This document shows positions 9,018-18,894 of a stretch of DNA of 64,000 bases, in pieces. Both the position numbers and the translations under genes were made by a program. This stretch comes from Burkholderiales bacterium (lineage in GTDB: Bacteria > Pseudomonadota > Gammaproteobacteria > Burkholderiales > Burkholderiaceae_C), in the NCBI GenBank assembly GCA_028868855.1, contig JAGWTR010000004.1:239547-303546 (forward strand), written 5' to 3'. The notes beneath the pieces were generated by a model, which saw nothing but the letters and a program-made list of their open reading frames with translations, was not told where the DNA came from and made no database searches. Each line of letters starts with the position of its first letter. Positions within the stretch are counted from its first letter, which is position 1.

Positions 9018-9180
9018 CGCCCCCCACAGAGCGGCGCTGGGGGCCTCAAGCCTGGCAGGGTCGCCGCCCATCGGTCCTGAGCGTCCGTCCGTCGAACTGG
9101 GGCTTTTTCCTGCCAATTATTGCCAGGTCTACCAGAGGGGCGCTCCCTAGAATCAATCGCAACATCACCTGTGATTGATC

Positions 9181-9795
9181 ATGAAGACACAACACCAGCA
9201 TGGGTTCTCGATCATTGAAATAGCCGTCACGCTGGCCATGCTCGGCGTTTTGATGGCCACCGCGATGCCAAGTTTCGGCATCTGGATGGCCAACGCGCGC
9301 ATTCGCAGCACTGCCGAGGGCATTCACAGCGGCTTGCAAAAAGCGCGCAGCGAAGCAGTTCGGCGCAATACGAGTGTGCAGTTTTCCTTCGTGACCTTGA
9401 CCGACCCCAATGTGATGGACAACAGCTGCGCACTGAGCGCCACAGGAGGCAGCTGGGTGGTGAGCGTGAGCTCGCCAGCAGGCAAGTGCGGATCGGCTCC
9501 TTCCACCACCGTTTCGCCCATGGTGGTTGTCGCCAACCCGCTGGGCAGTGCGGGCAGCGACGTATCGGTCGCGGCCACGCAACGCGATGGCACCACCGCC
9601 GCCACGACCGTCACCTTCAATGCCCTCGGCCAAGTCAGCAACAGCACCGCCATTGGCAACATTTCCATCCAGCACTCAACCAATAGCGCGAACTACCGAC
9701 AACTCAATCTTGTGGTGTCCACCGGCGGACAGGTCATCGTGTGCGACCCGACCGTCACGGATACCAGTGACACCCGCCATTGCCCAGCGAGTTGA
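9181..9795 (+). CDS. fimT: Type IV minor pilin, GspH/FimT family
   Basis: This class III signal peptide protein has a short leader and the prepilin peptidase site HGFSIIEIAVTLAML, with cleavage after Gly and the essential Glu at mature position 5. The rest is the GspH/FimT pseudopilin fold (SGLQKARSEAVRRN). Minor pilins prime type IV pilus assembly at the inner membrane. The ATG at 9181 is chosen over an in-frame TTG two codons earlier. It is the first gene of a five-gene minor-pilin operon. About 160 nt of upstream DNA holds no gene. Confidence 0.88.
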   Translation: MKTQHQHGFSIIEIAVTLAMLGVLMATAMPSFGIWMANARIRSTAEGIHSGLQKARSEAVRRNTSVQFSFVTLTDPNVMDNSCALSATGGSWVVSVSSPAGKCGSAPSTTVSPMVVVANPLGSAGSDVSVAATQRDGTTAATTVTFNALGQVSNSTAIGNISIQHSTNSANYRQLNLVVSTGGQVIVCDPTVTDTSDTRHCPAS

Positions 9796-9798
9796 AAC

Positions 9799-10242
9799 AT
9801 GCATCGACCCATGCCAAAAACCCAATGCCACCGACTGCAGGCCTCCGCTCGCGGTTTCGTCCTCATCGAAGTGATGGTCAGTATCCTGCTGTTCACGGTG
9901 GGCGTTCTGGCTCTGGTGGGCTTGCAAGCCAACATGAGCCAGGCGCAAAGCGCGTCCAAAGTCAGAACCGATGCCTCGTACCTGGCCAAAGAACTGGTCG
10001 GCGTGATGTGGTCCGACGTGACGAATCTGTCCAGCTACGGAACGGCCAACTGCACGAGCTACGCACGCTGCAACGCCTGGCAGTCCAAGGTGGCCAATGC
10101 TCTGCCCAACGGCGTGGCAACGGTCACAGTCACCGCGCCCCCCGGGACCACCAAGGACGGAGACATCACCATCCAAATTCGATGGACCCTGCCGGACGGA
10201 CAAACGCACAACTTCACCACCGTGACCACCATCACGGGCTGA
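9799..10242 (+). CDS. pilV: Type IV pilus modification protein PilV
   Basis: PilV is a minor pilin of the pilus tip complex. The prepilin signature ARGFVLIEVMVSILLFTVGVLAL and the following ANMSQAQSASKVRTDASYLA segment match PilV, as does the length (147 residues). The leader before the cleavage Gly is about 19 residues. It starts 3 nt after the fimT stop and ends 1 nt before pilW. Confidence 0.9.
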   Translation: MHRPMPKTQCHRLQASARGFVLIEVMVSILLFTVGVLALVGLQANMSQAQSASKVRTDASYLAKELVGVMWSDVTNLSSYGTANCTSYARCNAWQSKVANALPNGVATVTVTAPPGTTKDGDITIQIRWTLPDGQTHNFTTVTTITG

Positions 10243-10243
10243 C

Positions 10244-11377
10244 ATGAAATCACACCGCGTCACTTTATCTGCGAAACAAGTTGGCTTCACGCTCATCGAA
10301 TTGATGGTGGGCGTGGCGCTGGGCTTGTTGACCGTGGCCATCATCACGCAAGTGGTGGTTCTGTCAGAAGGTCAAAAACGCACAACGACCAATGGCGCCG
10401 ATGCCCAGGTCAACGGGGCACTGGCGCTCTATGCCATCCAGCAAGAAGCGCAAATGGCAGGCTACGGTGTGAGCGCGAATCCCACCTCCCTGGGTTGCGA
10501 TGTCCGATATCAATCCGCAGCTGGCGCGGGCAGCTTCACACTGGCGCCAGTTTTGATCGGACCCGGCACCAATGGCTCGGACACGATCACTTTCCTGCGC
10601 AGTTCAAAGAGTTCGTTTTCCGTGCCGATACGAGTGACTGAAAATCACCCTCAGGCCAACAGTAATTTTCTTGTGCAATCAGCCGTTGGGGTTGACCTGG
10701 GTGACCTGATGGTTGCGGTGCCACCAACCTACGACCCAAGCAACTGGTGCACCATTGTTCAGGTCAATCAAGACGCCACAAACACATTGACCAACACCAC
10801 CGTGCCGCACGTGGCCGACGCTGCGGGCTGGAACCCTGCCGCCGCCATTCTTCCGGCGACAGGTTACCCCGCCAGCAGCTACCTGATCAACCTGGGCGAT
10901 CTGGCCTTGCGTAAATTCGCGATAGACAGCGCCAGTCAGTCCCTGCAGAAATCCGAACTGTCGAAAGCCACCGGCACTTGGACCGTGGCGCAGAGCGTTC
11001 AACCGCAGATCGTTGTCCTCAAGGCCATGTATGGCAAGGACACCAATGGCGACGGCGTGGTCGATACGTACGATCAAGCCACACCCACCACCAACGCCGG
11101 ATGGACGCAGGTGCTTTCAGTTCGACTTCTGGTCGTGGCGCGCAGTGCTCAATTTGAAAGAGGAGTCGTTGCCTCTCCCAACGTCGACGCAGCCGCCAAA
11201 AGCGTGAAGTGGGACGTGGGCTCAACCGCCGTGACGATCACAGGCGCAACTGCTTGCAACACCAACAGCCAGTGCCTGTCCATCTCCTTGGCTTATCTGG
11301 GCGCCGATTGGGACCACTACCGATACAAGGTGTATGACACCGTGGTCCCCCTGCGCAATGTGTTGTGGAATTCTTGA
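10244..11377 (+). CDS. pilW: Type IV pilus assembly protein PilW
   Basis: The prepilin motif is VGFTLIELMVGVALGLLTVAI, followed by SEGQKRTTTNGADAQVNGALALYAIQQEAQMAGYG, a stretch characteristic of PilW. At 377 residues it matches the family. In Pseudomonas-type systems PilW joins PilV, PilX, FimU and PilY1 in the tip-priming subcomplex. The ATG is one base after pilV, and the stop lies within 12 nt of the pilX start. Confidence 0.9.
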   Translation: MKSHRVTLSAKQVGFTLIELMVGVALGLLTVAIITQVVVLSEGQKRTTTNGADAQVNGALALYAIQQEAQMAGYGVSANPTSLGCDVRYQSAAGAGSFTLAPVLIGPGTNGSDTITFLRSSKSSFSVPIRVTENHPQANSNFLVQSAVGVDLGDLMVAVPPTYDPSNWCTIVQVNQDATNTLTNTTVPHVADAAGWNPAAAILPATGYPASSYLINLGDLALRKFAIDSASQSLQKSELSKATGTWTVAQSVQPQIVVLKAMYGKDTNGDGVVDTYDQATPTTNAGWTQVLSVRLLVVARSAQFERGVVASPNVDAAAKSVKWDVGSTAVTITGATACNTNSQCLSISLAYLGADWDHYRYKVYDTVVPLRNVLWNS

Positions 11378-11388
11378 GGAAGCCCGCC

Positions 11389-12042
11389 ATGCGCCAATTT
11401 CAAAATGCACAAACTCCGCGCCGGTCGACTCAAGGCATTTCCTTGCTATTTGCACTCTTGTCGCTAGTGGCCTTATCGCTGGCGGCCCTGGCACTGGTTC
11501 GGTCGGTGGACACCAGTTCATTGGTTCTTGGCAACCTCGGATTCAAACAAGACGCCACCGCCGTGGCGGACCAGGCCACTCGGCAAGCCATCACCTGGTT
11601 GACCACTTCGGGCGCGGACCTTACCAATAATTCGGAAAATAACGGCTACTACGCCCAAGCCAACGATGACGTCGATGTGATCGCAACGTCCGGAGCCAAC
11701 AAGCTGCTGGTTAACTGGGATCTCGACAACTGTGCTTACGCCGCCGACATGGTGGGCGCCACCTGCAAGGTCCGGCCCCATGACCCCAAAACCATCAATG
11801 GCAGCTCCACCAACTACGTCATTTTTCGCCTATGCAGTGCCGTAGGCAACCCCAATGACACGGCCAACTCGTGCGCAAAGCCTTTGACCACGAGTTCAAG
11901 CACCGCGTCCAAAAAAGGCAAGCTCGATTATTCGGATTACGAACGCTTCACCACCGTCAACGGGGTCTATTACCGCATCGTCGTGCGCGTCATCGGCCCA
12001 CGAAAAACAACCAGCTTTGTTGAAACGATTGTCCACATCTGA
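11389..12042 (+). CDS. pilX: PilX-like minor pilin
   Basis: The N-terminus has QGISLLFALLSLVALSLAALALVRSVDTSS, the PilX-type hydrophobic helix, which lacks the usual Glu5 seen in the other minor pilins here. It is followed by GNLGFKQDATAVADQATRQAITWL. The ATG at 11389 is preferred because GAGGA at 11375-11379 sits just upstream; an in-frame GTG at 11365 would overlap pilW. Length is 217 residues. It lies in the usual place between pilW and pilY1. Confidence 0.85.
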   Translation: MRQFQNAQTPRRSTQGISLLFALLSLVALSLAALALVRSVDTSSLVLGNLGFKQDATAVADQATRQAITWLTTSGADLTNNSENNGYYAQANDDVDVIATSGANKLLVNWDLDNCAYAADMVGATCKVRPHDPKTINGSSTNYVIFRLCSAVGNPNDTANSCAKPLTTSSSTASKKGKLDYSDYERFTTVNGVYYRIVVRVIGPRKTTSFVETIVHI

Positions 12043-12078
12043 ATGATGTTGAGCCTCACGGCACGGAAGGAAACAGTC

Positions 12079-15000
12079 ATGCAATCCACCAGAAATCACA
12101 TTACCCCATCCACTGTCCTGGGGACGCTCCTGTCCGTTCTAATGGGCTGCATGATCATGAATCCGCTCGCACAAGCGGGCAGCACAGACATCTCCAACAC
12201 CCCACTGGCCAGCACCGCGGACATCACGGCCAAGCCCAATCTGATGTTCGTTCTGGATGGTTCAGGCAGCATGGCCTGGGCGTTCATGCCCGATGATGTC
12301 GGGCAAGACTTTTCCAATCCGAGCTCGAACCCAACCGACAGCATTGCGCTTGGGCGTTATGGCGGGCGATCCGCCCAATGCAACGGCCTAGCCTACAACC
12401 CCTCTTTCCCTTATGAGGGAAAATTACCGGTCAAGCCCGATGGTTCCCCATATCCACATGCGTCGTTCACCGCAGCACCCACCGACGGCTTCCAGGCGGG
12501 TGCCACCAATCCCAACAGCTTGACCGCCCCCATCACCATCGGCACTGGCGACCTGACCTTCAAGATTTCTGGCACACCGTTGGCCAGCAACACCACGGTG
12601 GGCAACCCGGTGGTCATTTACAGCTCCACGGACGACTCAAAGTGGATGATTGGCACCGTCAAGTCATGGAGCAGCCCCCTCGTGACGGTGACCATCACCG
12701 ATGCTGCTGGCGGCGGTGATCCAACCGCCACTACTTGGCGGATTGGCACCCGCACAGTCACCGACCTGACCAACAGCTATTACTACACCTACTCCGGCAC
12801 CAAAACTGCCTTGGGCTGGAAGTACACCACGGCCGGGCTGGACAGGACCAATGACGGCGGGTTTGCCAACGAGTGCCTCACCAGCACCAGCACAGCATCC
12901 AGCGTCTTCACCAAAGTGACGTTGACCAGTGCCTCGGCAGAAGCGCAACGCTATGCTGACTGGTATGCCTACTACCGTAAGCGCTTCCTGTTGATGCGCA
13001 CGGTTGCCGGCAAATCATTCAAGCTCATCGACGACAAGTTCCGCGTCGGCTTCACCACCATTGCGGACACCACCGCCACCCCGAGTTCCACGTTCCTGGA
13101 AGTCAACGCATTTGACGCCACACAAAAGGCCAGCTTCTATGCCAGCCTGTACAAAGCCGACCCGAATGGGTCGACCCCCTTGCGCGGGGCGCTGGCCAAA
13201 GTGGGGCGCTACTTTGCCAACAAGGCCCCTGGTCAGCAGCATGACCCGATGCAGTATGCGTGTCAGCGCAACTACACCATCCTGTCCACGGACGGCTACT
13301 GGAACACGGCGCTGGAAACGCCGACGTACGGCCCCTTAAAGCTGGACGGCACCACACCGGTCGGGCAACAAGATGCCTTGGAGCCCCGCGCCATGTATGA
13401 CGGGGCGACAGTCACCGTCAAAACAGATACGACCTGGACCACCACCAGCACGAAAGTCGATACGACCGTGACGCCCAACACCACGGTGTCCACTTCCAGT
13501 GTCACCACGAAAACCTTCACACCCGTCAATGGCTGGAACCGGAACAGCTATTCCCTCACGGGCTCGGCCAACACAAATACAAATCTTGCTCGCTGCTCGT
13601 CGGGGAGCTTCACTGGAGGCAAGTGCAAGATCACGGTGACCACCAGCGGCGCTCACGGATTTACGACGGGAGATTCAGTCACGATCGCCGGCGCCTCCAA
13701 TGGCTATAACGGCACCTTCTCCATCATCAGCACTGGCGCCAGCACGTTCACCTACACCCTGACCGGCTTAACTTCCCGCCCCAGCTCGGCCATGACGTTC
13801 GGCACCTCGGCGACGTCATGCAGAAATCTGATCACCCAGCCGCAGCATGGTGACGAATACACTGTGACCACCAGCACGGTCAAAGACACCACGACCACGA
13901 CATCCAGCACGACGGCCGTCAAGACCACCACGATCGTCACGCCGTGGACGAACAAAATCATCTCGACCAATGGCGTCGTCACCACGAACACAGGCGACGT
14001 TGCAGGAACACCCACCACCACGGCCCCCGTGGTGACATCTACAGCCACGGATCCGTCGACAACGTCACAGCAGACTACGCCTGGGACCAGTGCCAATGTG
14101 ATCAATTGGGCCAACAACGGCGCTGCCACGACAGGCGCCACCTGCGCCGTGTTGCCCAGTCCCAATCCGAGCAACCCGGTGGCAGCCCCCCTCGCCTCAA
14201 CGACCACTTATTCAGGAGCAGACCCTGCAGTCACCACGGGCCCCACGACAACCTCCAGCACACCCAGCACCACCACAGTGGGACCAACCGTGGTCTCCAC
14301 CCCCCCCGTCACGAACGTGACGACGACCAACGCTGGTGGTTCGTCCAACAGCCTGGCCGACGTGGCAGAGTATTACTACGTGACCGACTTGCGTACCCCT
14401 GCACTGGGCAACTGTACGGGAGCCCTCGGCTTTGATGTGTGTAACGACGAGGTGCCTCCGAGCGGACGCGACACCGCCGCCACCCAGCACATGACCACGT
14501 TCACGCTGGGCCTCGGGGTCAATGGCACGCTGGACTACAAAGCCAACTACCTGGACCCCAACCAGAAGACTGGGGCCTATTACGAGATACTCAACAACCT
14601 GAACGGCACCATGTGGCCCAACCCCAACCCCACCACGGAAGATGCCACCCACGTTGATGACTTGTGGCACGCCGCAGTAGATGGCCGCGGGCAGTATTGG
14701 GCCGCCAGTGACGCAGACGCCTTGTCGAAAGCCATCAGCACGGCCCTGTCATCCGTGATGGAGACCATTGGTGCCTCATCTTCGGCGGCGACCAGCTCAC
14801 TCAAGCCCGTCGCTGGTGAAGACAACCTGGTGTTCGTGGCCACCTTCAAGACCGTCGAGTGGTCGGGCGACCTGATTGCCTACACCCTGGATGCCAAGCT
14901 GGGCATCATCGATTTGAAAAACCCCGTTTGGAGTGCCAAGGATCAACTCGCTGGCGTCGGGGCTGGTACTCGCAAGATCTATTACGCGCAACCCAACGTG

Positions 15001-16749
15001 GCGACACCGGTGCGCCGAGACTTCAGCTACACCAACCTGACCGCCGATGGCTTTGGCTCGAACTTCGACAATCTGTGCACCCAGCCCGTGGTGGCCGGAC
15101 AGTGCGCAACCCTGAATACCAGCCTGCAAGCACTGGCCAATTCAGGAAGCAACCTGGTGGCTTACCTGCGTGGCGACGGCAGCCTGACCAATTACACCTA
15201 CGTCCCCGACCCTGGCCAACCAACGCAAACAGCCAAGGCCGCGATTTACCGGCCGCGAACCACAGCGTTGGGTGACATCATCAATGCATCGCCGGTGTAC
15301 CTGAGCAAGCCGCCATTTCACTATGCCGACACCGGATATGCCGCCTTCGTGACCAGCCAAGCAAACCGAGCAGCCGTGGTTTTTGCGGCGGCCAACGATG
15401 GCATGCTGCATGCCTTCGCCGCCAAAACCGTGACCGGTGGCGCGACAGGCGGCTCGGAACTCTGGGCTTACGTGCCCCGTGCCGTGATCCCCAACCTGTA
15501 CTTGCTGGCCGACACCAACTACAAGGATAAGCATCGGTACTATGTGGATGGCACGCCAACCATCGGGGACATCTATGTCAATGGTGCCTGGAAGACCATT
15601 CTGGTGGGCGGCCTGAACTCTGGTGGCAAGAGCTACTACGCCCTGGATGTCACCGACCCAACCAACCCCGTGCCCCTGTGGGAGTTCACGGACGCCAACC
15701 TCGGTCTGACCTACGGCAACCCCATCATCACCAAGCGCGCCGACGGCACATGGGTGGTGGTGTTCAGCTCCGGCTACAACAATACCAACGGTGACGGCAA
15801 CGGTCGCCTGTACATGGTCAATGCGTACACGGGGGTTGCACCGACAGGCTCACCCACCATCACCAGCATCCCCACGATGATTTCCTCCACCGTTCCGGCC
15901 GGCACCAGCGCCACGCCTAGCGGCTTGGGAAAAATCAACGCGTGGATTGAAGACAGCAGCGACAACACCGCCACACGGTTCTATGGTGGCGATCTGCTGG
16001 GCAATCTGTGGCGCTTTGACACCGACAACCTGCTCGCCCCCAAGGGAAAGGCCATGTTGCTGGCCACCTTCAAGACCAACGCCACAACACCGCAACCCAT
16101 CATGACTCGGCCCGAAACAGCCGTGGTGACCTACAACTCCGTTAGTTATCCAGTCATCATGGTGGGCACCGGTCAATACCTCGGCATCAGTGACATCGCC
16201 AACACCACGGTGCAATCGATCTACGCCGTGAAAGACACCTTGGCCGCGACAGGTCTGGGCGATGTGCGCGCAAGGACAGACATGGTGGTGCAGACCCTGA
16301 CAAATGCAGCCCCTGTTCCCGGCTCGACCGCTCAACGCACGGCCAGCACCAACGCCGTCGATTGGAGTAATGCCAGTGGCTGGCGCGTTGACCTACCATC
16401 ATCGGGCGAGCGCGTGGCCATCGACATGCAACTGCAGTACAACACCCTCGAAGTGATTTCCGCCATCCCCGGCACGAATGAGTGCAAACCCGCCGGTGGC
16501 TCGTCCTGGCTGTACAGCTTTGACATCGCCAAGGGCACTGCGCCGGTCAGTGCGGTCGGCGGCGTCTCAGGGACTTATCTGGGGGCATTCCTGGGGGTCG
16601 GTCTAACCTGGATTGAATTGGGTGACGGCACCTCGCGTTTGATCATCCCAGGGAGCGATGCATCCATGCATGTGGAAACCCCTCCGGCCTCCAATACGTC
16701 CGGGGCCCCCACAGCCCACCGCACCTCCTGGCGTGAACTGGTGAACTGA
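12079..16749 (+). CDS. pilY1: PilY1-type pilus tip adhesin
   Basis: PilY1 is the large pilus-tip adhesin and mechanosensor. From the ATG at 12079, which has the strong site GGAAGGAAA upstream, it has 1556 residues; an in-frame ATG at 12043 lacks such a site. A signal peptide ends near AQA (residues 31-33). A von Willebrand A domain begins with the MIDAS motif DGSGS at 60-64. A very Thr-rich central segment (roughly 440-750) follows, then the C-terminal beta-propeller (GDIINASPVYL; VVFAAANDGMLHAF). A calcium-loop candidate NTNGDGNGRL lies near 1234-1243. It is the last pilus gene of the operon. Confidence 0.92.
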   Translation: MQSTRNHITPSTVLGTLLSVLMGCMIMNPLAQAGSTDISNTPLASTADITAKPNLMFVLDGSGSMAWAFMPDDVGQDFSNPSSNPTDSIALGRYGGRSAQCNGLAYNPSFPYEGKLPVKPDGSPYPHASFTAAPTDGFQAGATNPNSLTAPITIGTGDLTFKISGTPLASNTTVGNPVVIYSSTDDSKWMIGTVKSWSSPLVTVTITDAAGGGDPTATTWRIGTRTVTDLTNSYYYTYSGTKTALGWKYTTAGLDRTNDGGFANECLTSTSTASSVFTKVTLTSASAEAQRYADWYAYYRKRFLLMRTVAGKSFKLIDDKFRVGFTTIADTTATPSSTFLEVNAFDATQKASFYASLYKADPNGSTPLRGALAKVGRYFANKAPGQQHDPMQYACQRNYTILSTDGYWNTALETPTYGPLKLDGTTPVGQQDALEPRAMYDGATVTVKTDTTWTTTSTKVDTTVTPNTTVSTSSVTTKTFTPVNGWNRNSYSLTGSANTNTNLARCSSGSFTGGKCKITVTTSGAHGFTTGDSVTIAGASNGYNGTFSIISTGASTFTYTLTGLTSRPSSAMTFGTSATSCRNLITQPQHGDEYTVTTSTVKDTTTTTSSTTAVKTTTIVTPWTNKIISTNGVVTTNTGDVAGTPTTTAPVVTSTATDPSTTSQQTTPGTSANVINWANNGAATTGATCAVLPSPNPSNPVAAPLASTTTYSGADPAVTTGPTTTSSTPSTTTVGPTVVSTPPVTNVTTTNAGGSSNSLADVAEYYYVTDLRTPALGNCTGALGFDVCNDEVPPSGRDTAATQHMTTFTLGLGVNGTLDYKANYLDPNQKTGAYYEILNNLNGTMWPNPNPTTEDATHVDDLWHAAVDGRGQYWAASDADALSKAISTALSSVMETIGASSSAATSSLKPVAGEDNLVFVATFKTVEWSGDLIAYTLDAKLGIIDLKNPVWSAKDQLAGVGAGTRKIYYAQPNVATPVRRDFSYTNLTADGFGSNFDNLCTQPVVAGQCATLNTSLQALANSGSNLVAYLRGDGSLTNYTYVPDPGQPTQTAKAAIYRPRTTALGDIINASPVYLSKPPFHYADTGYAAFVTSQANRAAVVFAAANDGMLHAFAAKTVTGGATGGSELWAYVPRAVIPNLYLLADTNYKDKHRYYVDGTPTIGDIYVNGAWKTILVGGLNSGGKSYYALDVTDPTNPVPLWEFTDANLGLTYGNPIITKRADGTWVVVFSSGYNNTNGDGNGRLYMVNAYTGVAPTGSPTITSIPTMISSTVPAGTSATPSGLGKINAWIEDSSDNTATRFYGGDLLGNLWRFDTDNLLAPKGKAMLLATFKTNATTPQPIMTRPETAVVTYNSVSYPVIMVGTGQYLGISDIANTTVQSIYAVKDTLAATGLGDVRARTDMVVQTLTNAAPVPGSTAQRTASTNAVDWSNASGWRVDLPSSGERVAIDMQLQYNTLEVISAIPGTNECKPAGGSSWLYSFDIAKGTAPVSAVGGVSGTYLGAFLGVGLTWIELGDGTSRLIIPGSDASMHVETPPASNTSGAPTAHRTSWRELVN

Positions 16750-16759
16750 GGCCGGTGGC

Positions 16760-17452
16760 ATGAAGCGACTGGGCGCCATTGTCTTCAACGTGGTGTTGAT
16801 TCACGCGGCGGGCTTGGTGTTGTTGAACCAGCCCCGGCCCAGCCCGGGCGCCGGACGAGCCCCTGCGGCCCAGGTGGTGCATTTGCACCTGGCCCAGGCG
16901 CCTCAGACGCCGCCACATGAACCGACGAATAGGCCGCAAGCTCCCTCCTCCACCGCCCACGCGCGGGCAGATACGCCCCCTCCAAACACCGAAGAAGTAA
17001 CGCCACAACATTCCGCCCCTTTGGCAGAACCCACCGTCCCACTCGTGGCGGCGGCCTTCACGCCCGCCGAGATTTCCGACCTCCTGGCCGGTCTCGACGC
17101 GAACACCGAGGCCACGCCCTCCACTGACGAATACATCCCCCGGCCCCGGTTGACCTCGCCGCCCAAGGCCACGTCCCCCGTGGCCGTCCCCTTTCCTGCG
17201 CAGTTCGACACCCAAGGCCGATTCACCACCGTGCTGGCGCTATTCATAGACGAGGCAGGTGTCGTGCGTCGCGTCAGGGTCGAAGGTCCTGCATTGCCTC
17301 AGCCCATGGAAGACGCCGCCACGCAAACCTTTTTGCAGACGCACTTCCAGCCCGGCGAAGTTCAAGGGCAAGTGGTGAAATCACTCGTGCGTGTTGAGGT
17401 GGTATTTGACAACACTCCCATCGAACCCGAGCACGTCGCGCGGTCGATGTGA
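16760..17452 (+). CDS. TonB C-terminal domain protein
   Basis: A single N-terminal membrane helix (AIVFNVVLIHAAGLVLL) is followed by a Pro-rich periplasmic spacer to about residue 150. A C-terminal domain of TonB type comes next (FTTVLALFIDEAGVVRRVRVEG; QTHFQPGEVQGQVVKSLVRVEVVF). TonB-like proteins pass proton-motive energy to outer-membrane receptors, but no receptor or exbB/exbD is next to it. It starts 10 nt after pilY1, the place where pilE often lies in related genomes, and ends 10 nt before a convergent gene. Its substrate cannot be named. Confidence 0.7.
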   Translation: MKRLGAIVFNVVLIHAAGLVLLNQPRPSPGAGRAPAAQVVHLHLAQAPQTPPHEPTNRPQAPSSTAHARADTPPPNTEEVTPQHSAPLAEPTVPLVAAAFTPAEISDLLAGLDANTEATPSTDEYIPRPRLTSPPKATSPVAVPFPAQFDTQGRFTTVLALFIDEAGVVRRVRVEGPALPQPMEDAATQTFLQTHFQPGEVQGQVVKSLVRVEVVFDNTPIEPEHVARSM

Positions 17453-17462
17453 GCGTGGGCCG

Positions 17463-18173
17463 TCAAGCCTGGGCCGCCTCCACCGCCTTCAATCGACGGC
17501 GCAGCCACCAGGCCAAGGTGCCAAGCAACACCACACCAACGGCCAACGCCATGTAAGTGCCCGCCCCCGGCGACCGCCACGCGGCGCTCAGTCGATCGAG
17601 GAACAAGGCCACCATGATCGTCCCCGGCAGCAAGCCGATGAACGTCCCCACCACGAAGTCTTGCAAGCGCACTCGCAAGGCCCCAGCGGTGATGTTGATG
17701 AGCAGGAACGGCGCCACCGGCAAGGCGCGCGTCAGGATGACGGCCCACAGGCCTTTGTGCCTGAGGCGTTCGGCCAGGGGCGACCCGCCAGCGTGACCCA
17801 AGCGGCGCAGCAGGGGCGGTCCACCGAGGCGTCCGATGCCGTAGGTCACCACCCCACCAATGAGCATGCCGCACAAGGAATAGGCCAAGCCTTGCCAGGG
17901 CCCGAACACCACCACCCCCACGGTGGCCATCACCCCCGACGGAATGGCCAAGGCCACCGCCACCACATAGGCGCCCAGCACCATCAAAGGGCCAAGCGGC
18001 CTGTCCAGCAACTCATGCCCCTGCCGGCTCAACACCCGGGGGTCCAGCCAGTGACTCATGGCGGGGCTGCGCCACATCAGGCCCAGCGCCACAAAAACCC
18101 CGAGAAACATCAAGACCGGAAGCCAGCGTACCCAATTGCGGTCGCGTGCCTCAGGTGACTCACTGACATGCAT
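17463..18173 (-). CDS. TVP38/TMEM64 (DedA superfamily) membrane protein
   Basis: This inner-membrane protein of 236 residues has about five hydrophobic segments (WLPVLMFLGVFVALGLMW; MVLGAYVVAVALAIPSGVM; ATVGVVVFGPWQGLAYSLCGMLIG; FVVGTFIGLLPGTIMVALF; a C-terminal helix). Two signatures, FGPWQGLAYSLCGMLIGG and RALPVAPFLLINITAGA, match the SNARE-associated/VTT domain. DedA-superfamily members are implicated in lipid scrambling and membrane homeostasis. The ATG at 18173 is chosen over upstream in-frame starts because the N-terminal extension is low-complexity and Arg-rich. Confidence 0.85.
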   Translation of the reverse strand: MHVSESPEARDRNWVRWLPVLMFLGVFVALGLMWRSPAMSHWLDPRVLSRQGHELLDRPLGPLMVLGAYVVAVALAIPSGVMATVGVVVFGPWQGLAYSLCGMLIGGVVTYGIGRLGGPPLLRRLGHAGGSPLAERLRHKGLWAVILTRALPVAPFLLINITAGALRVRLQDFVVGTFIGLLPGTIMVALFLDRLSAAWRSPGAGTYMALAVGVVLLGTLAWWLRRRLKAVEAAQA

Positions 18174-18318
18174 AGTCCACACCTGGTCGCGCCGACCGTG
18201 GCCCGTCCAACGAGCGGCATGCGCATCTTGACGCAAATCAACTCGCCTGGCTGCAGGTGCTTTCCTGAATGCCCCCCCTATTCGCGGAAGGTTCTGCGCA
18301 TTGGGCACAATCGCAGCC

Positions 18319-18894
18319 ATGAGCAAAGCGTTCACCAAGGAATCCGACAGCGAGGACGACGACGACCTCGCCCTGCCCCCACTGCCGGCGGGCGGCAAGA
18401 ACTACATCACGCCTGCGGGCTATCAGCGCCTGCGTGACGAGCTGTTCAACCTGATCGATGTCGAGCGACCCAAAATCGTCGAGATCGTCCACTGGGCCGC
18501 CTCCAACGGCGACCGCTCCGAAAACGGCGACTACATCTACGGCAAGAAACGCCTGCGCGAGATCGACCGCCGCATCCGTTTCCTGACCAAACGCCTGGAC
18601 ATTGCCGAAGTGGCCGATCCCGCCCTGCACCATGGCAACGACCAGATCTTCTTTGGCGCCACCATCACCTACGTCAACCAGGACGAGGTCGAGCGCACCG
18701 TCACCATCAAGGGCATCGACGAGGTCGACAGTCTGCAAGGCGAGGTCAGCTGGGTCTCGCCCATTGCGCGCGCCTTGCTCAAAGCGCGTGAGGGTGATGA
18801 AGTCCAGCTGATGACACCTGGAGGCCTGGAACGCGTTGAAGTGCTGTTGGTGCGCTACCCGGCGCCCGTCACGGACAAACCCGATTCGCCTTGA
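18319..18894 (+). CDS. greB: Transcription elongation factor GreB
   Basis: GreB enters the RNA polymerase secondary channel and stimulates cleavage of backtracked RNA. The 191-residue protein has an acidic N-terminal extension (SDSEDDDD), then the coiled-coil domain (YITPAGYQRLRDEL) with the tip motif NGDRSENGDYIYGKKRLREID containing the catalytic acidic pair. The C-terminal FKBP-like domain holds GEVSWVSPIARALLKAREGDEV. YIYGKKRLREIDRRIRFL is the GreB rather than GreA form. Its last 26 bases overlap the end of the convergent (p)ppGpp synthetase gene. Confidence 0.93.
   Translation: MSKAFTKESDSEDDDDLALPPLPAGGKNYITPAGYQRLRDELFNLIDVERPKIVEIVHWAASNGDRSENGDYIYGKKRLREIDRRIRFLTKRLDIAEVADPALHHGNDQIFFGATITYVNQDEVERTVTIKGIDEVDSLQGEVSWVSPIARALLKAREGDEVQLMTPGGLERVEVLLVRYPAPVTDKPDSP

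Noticed and set aside
9094-9117. Sigma-54-like -24/-12 element upstream of the minor-pilin operon (GG and TGC spacing)
   Set aside because: Only the GG and TGC core can be aligned, by shifting inside a G run; the rest of the consensus is missing.
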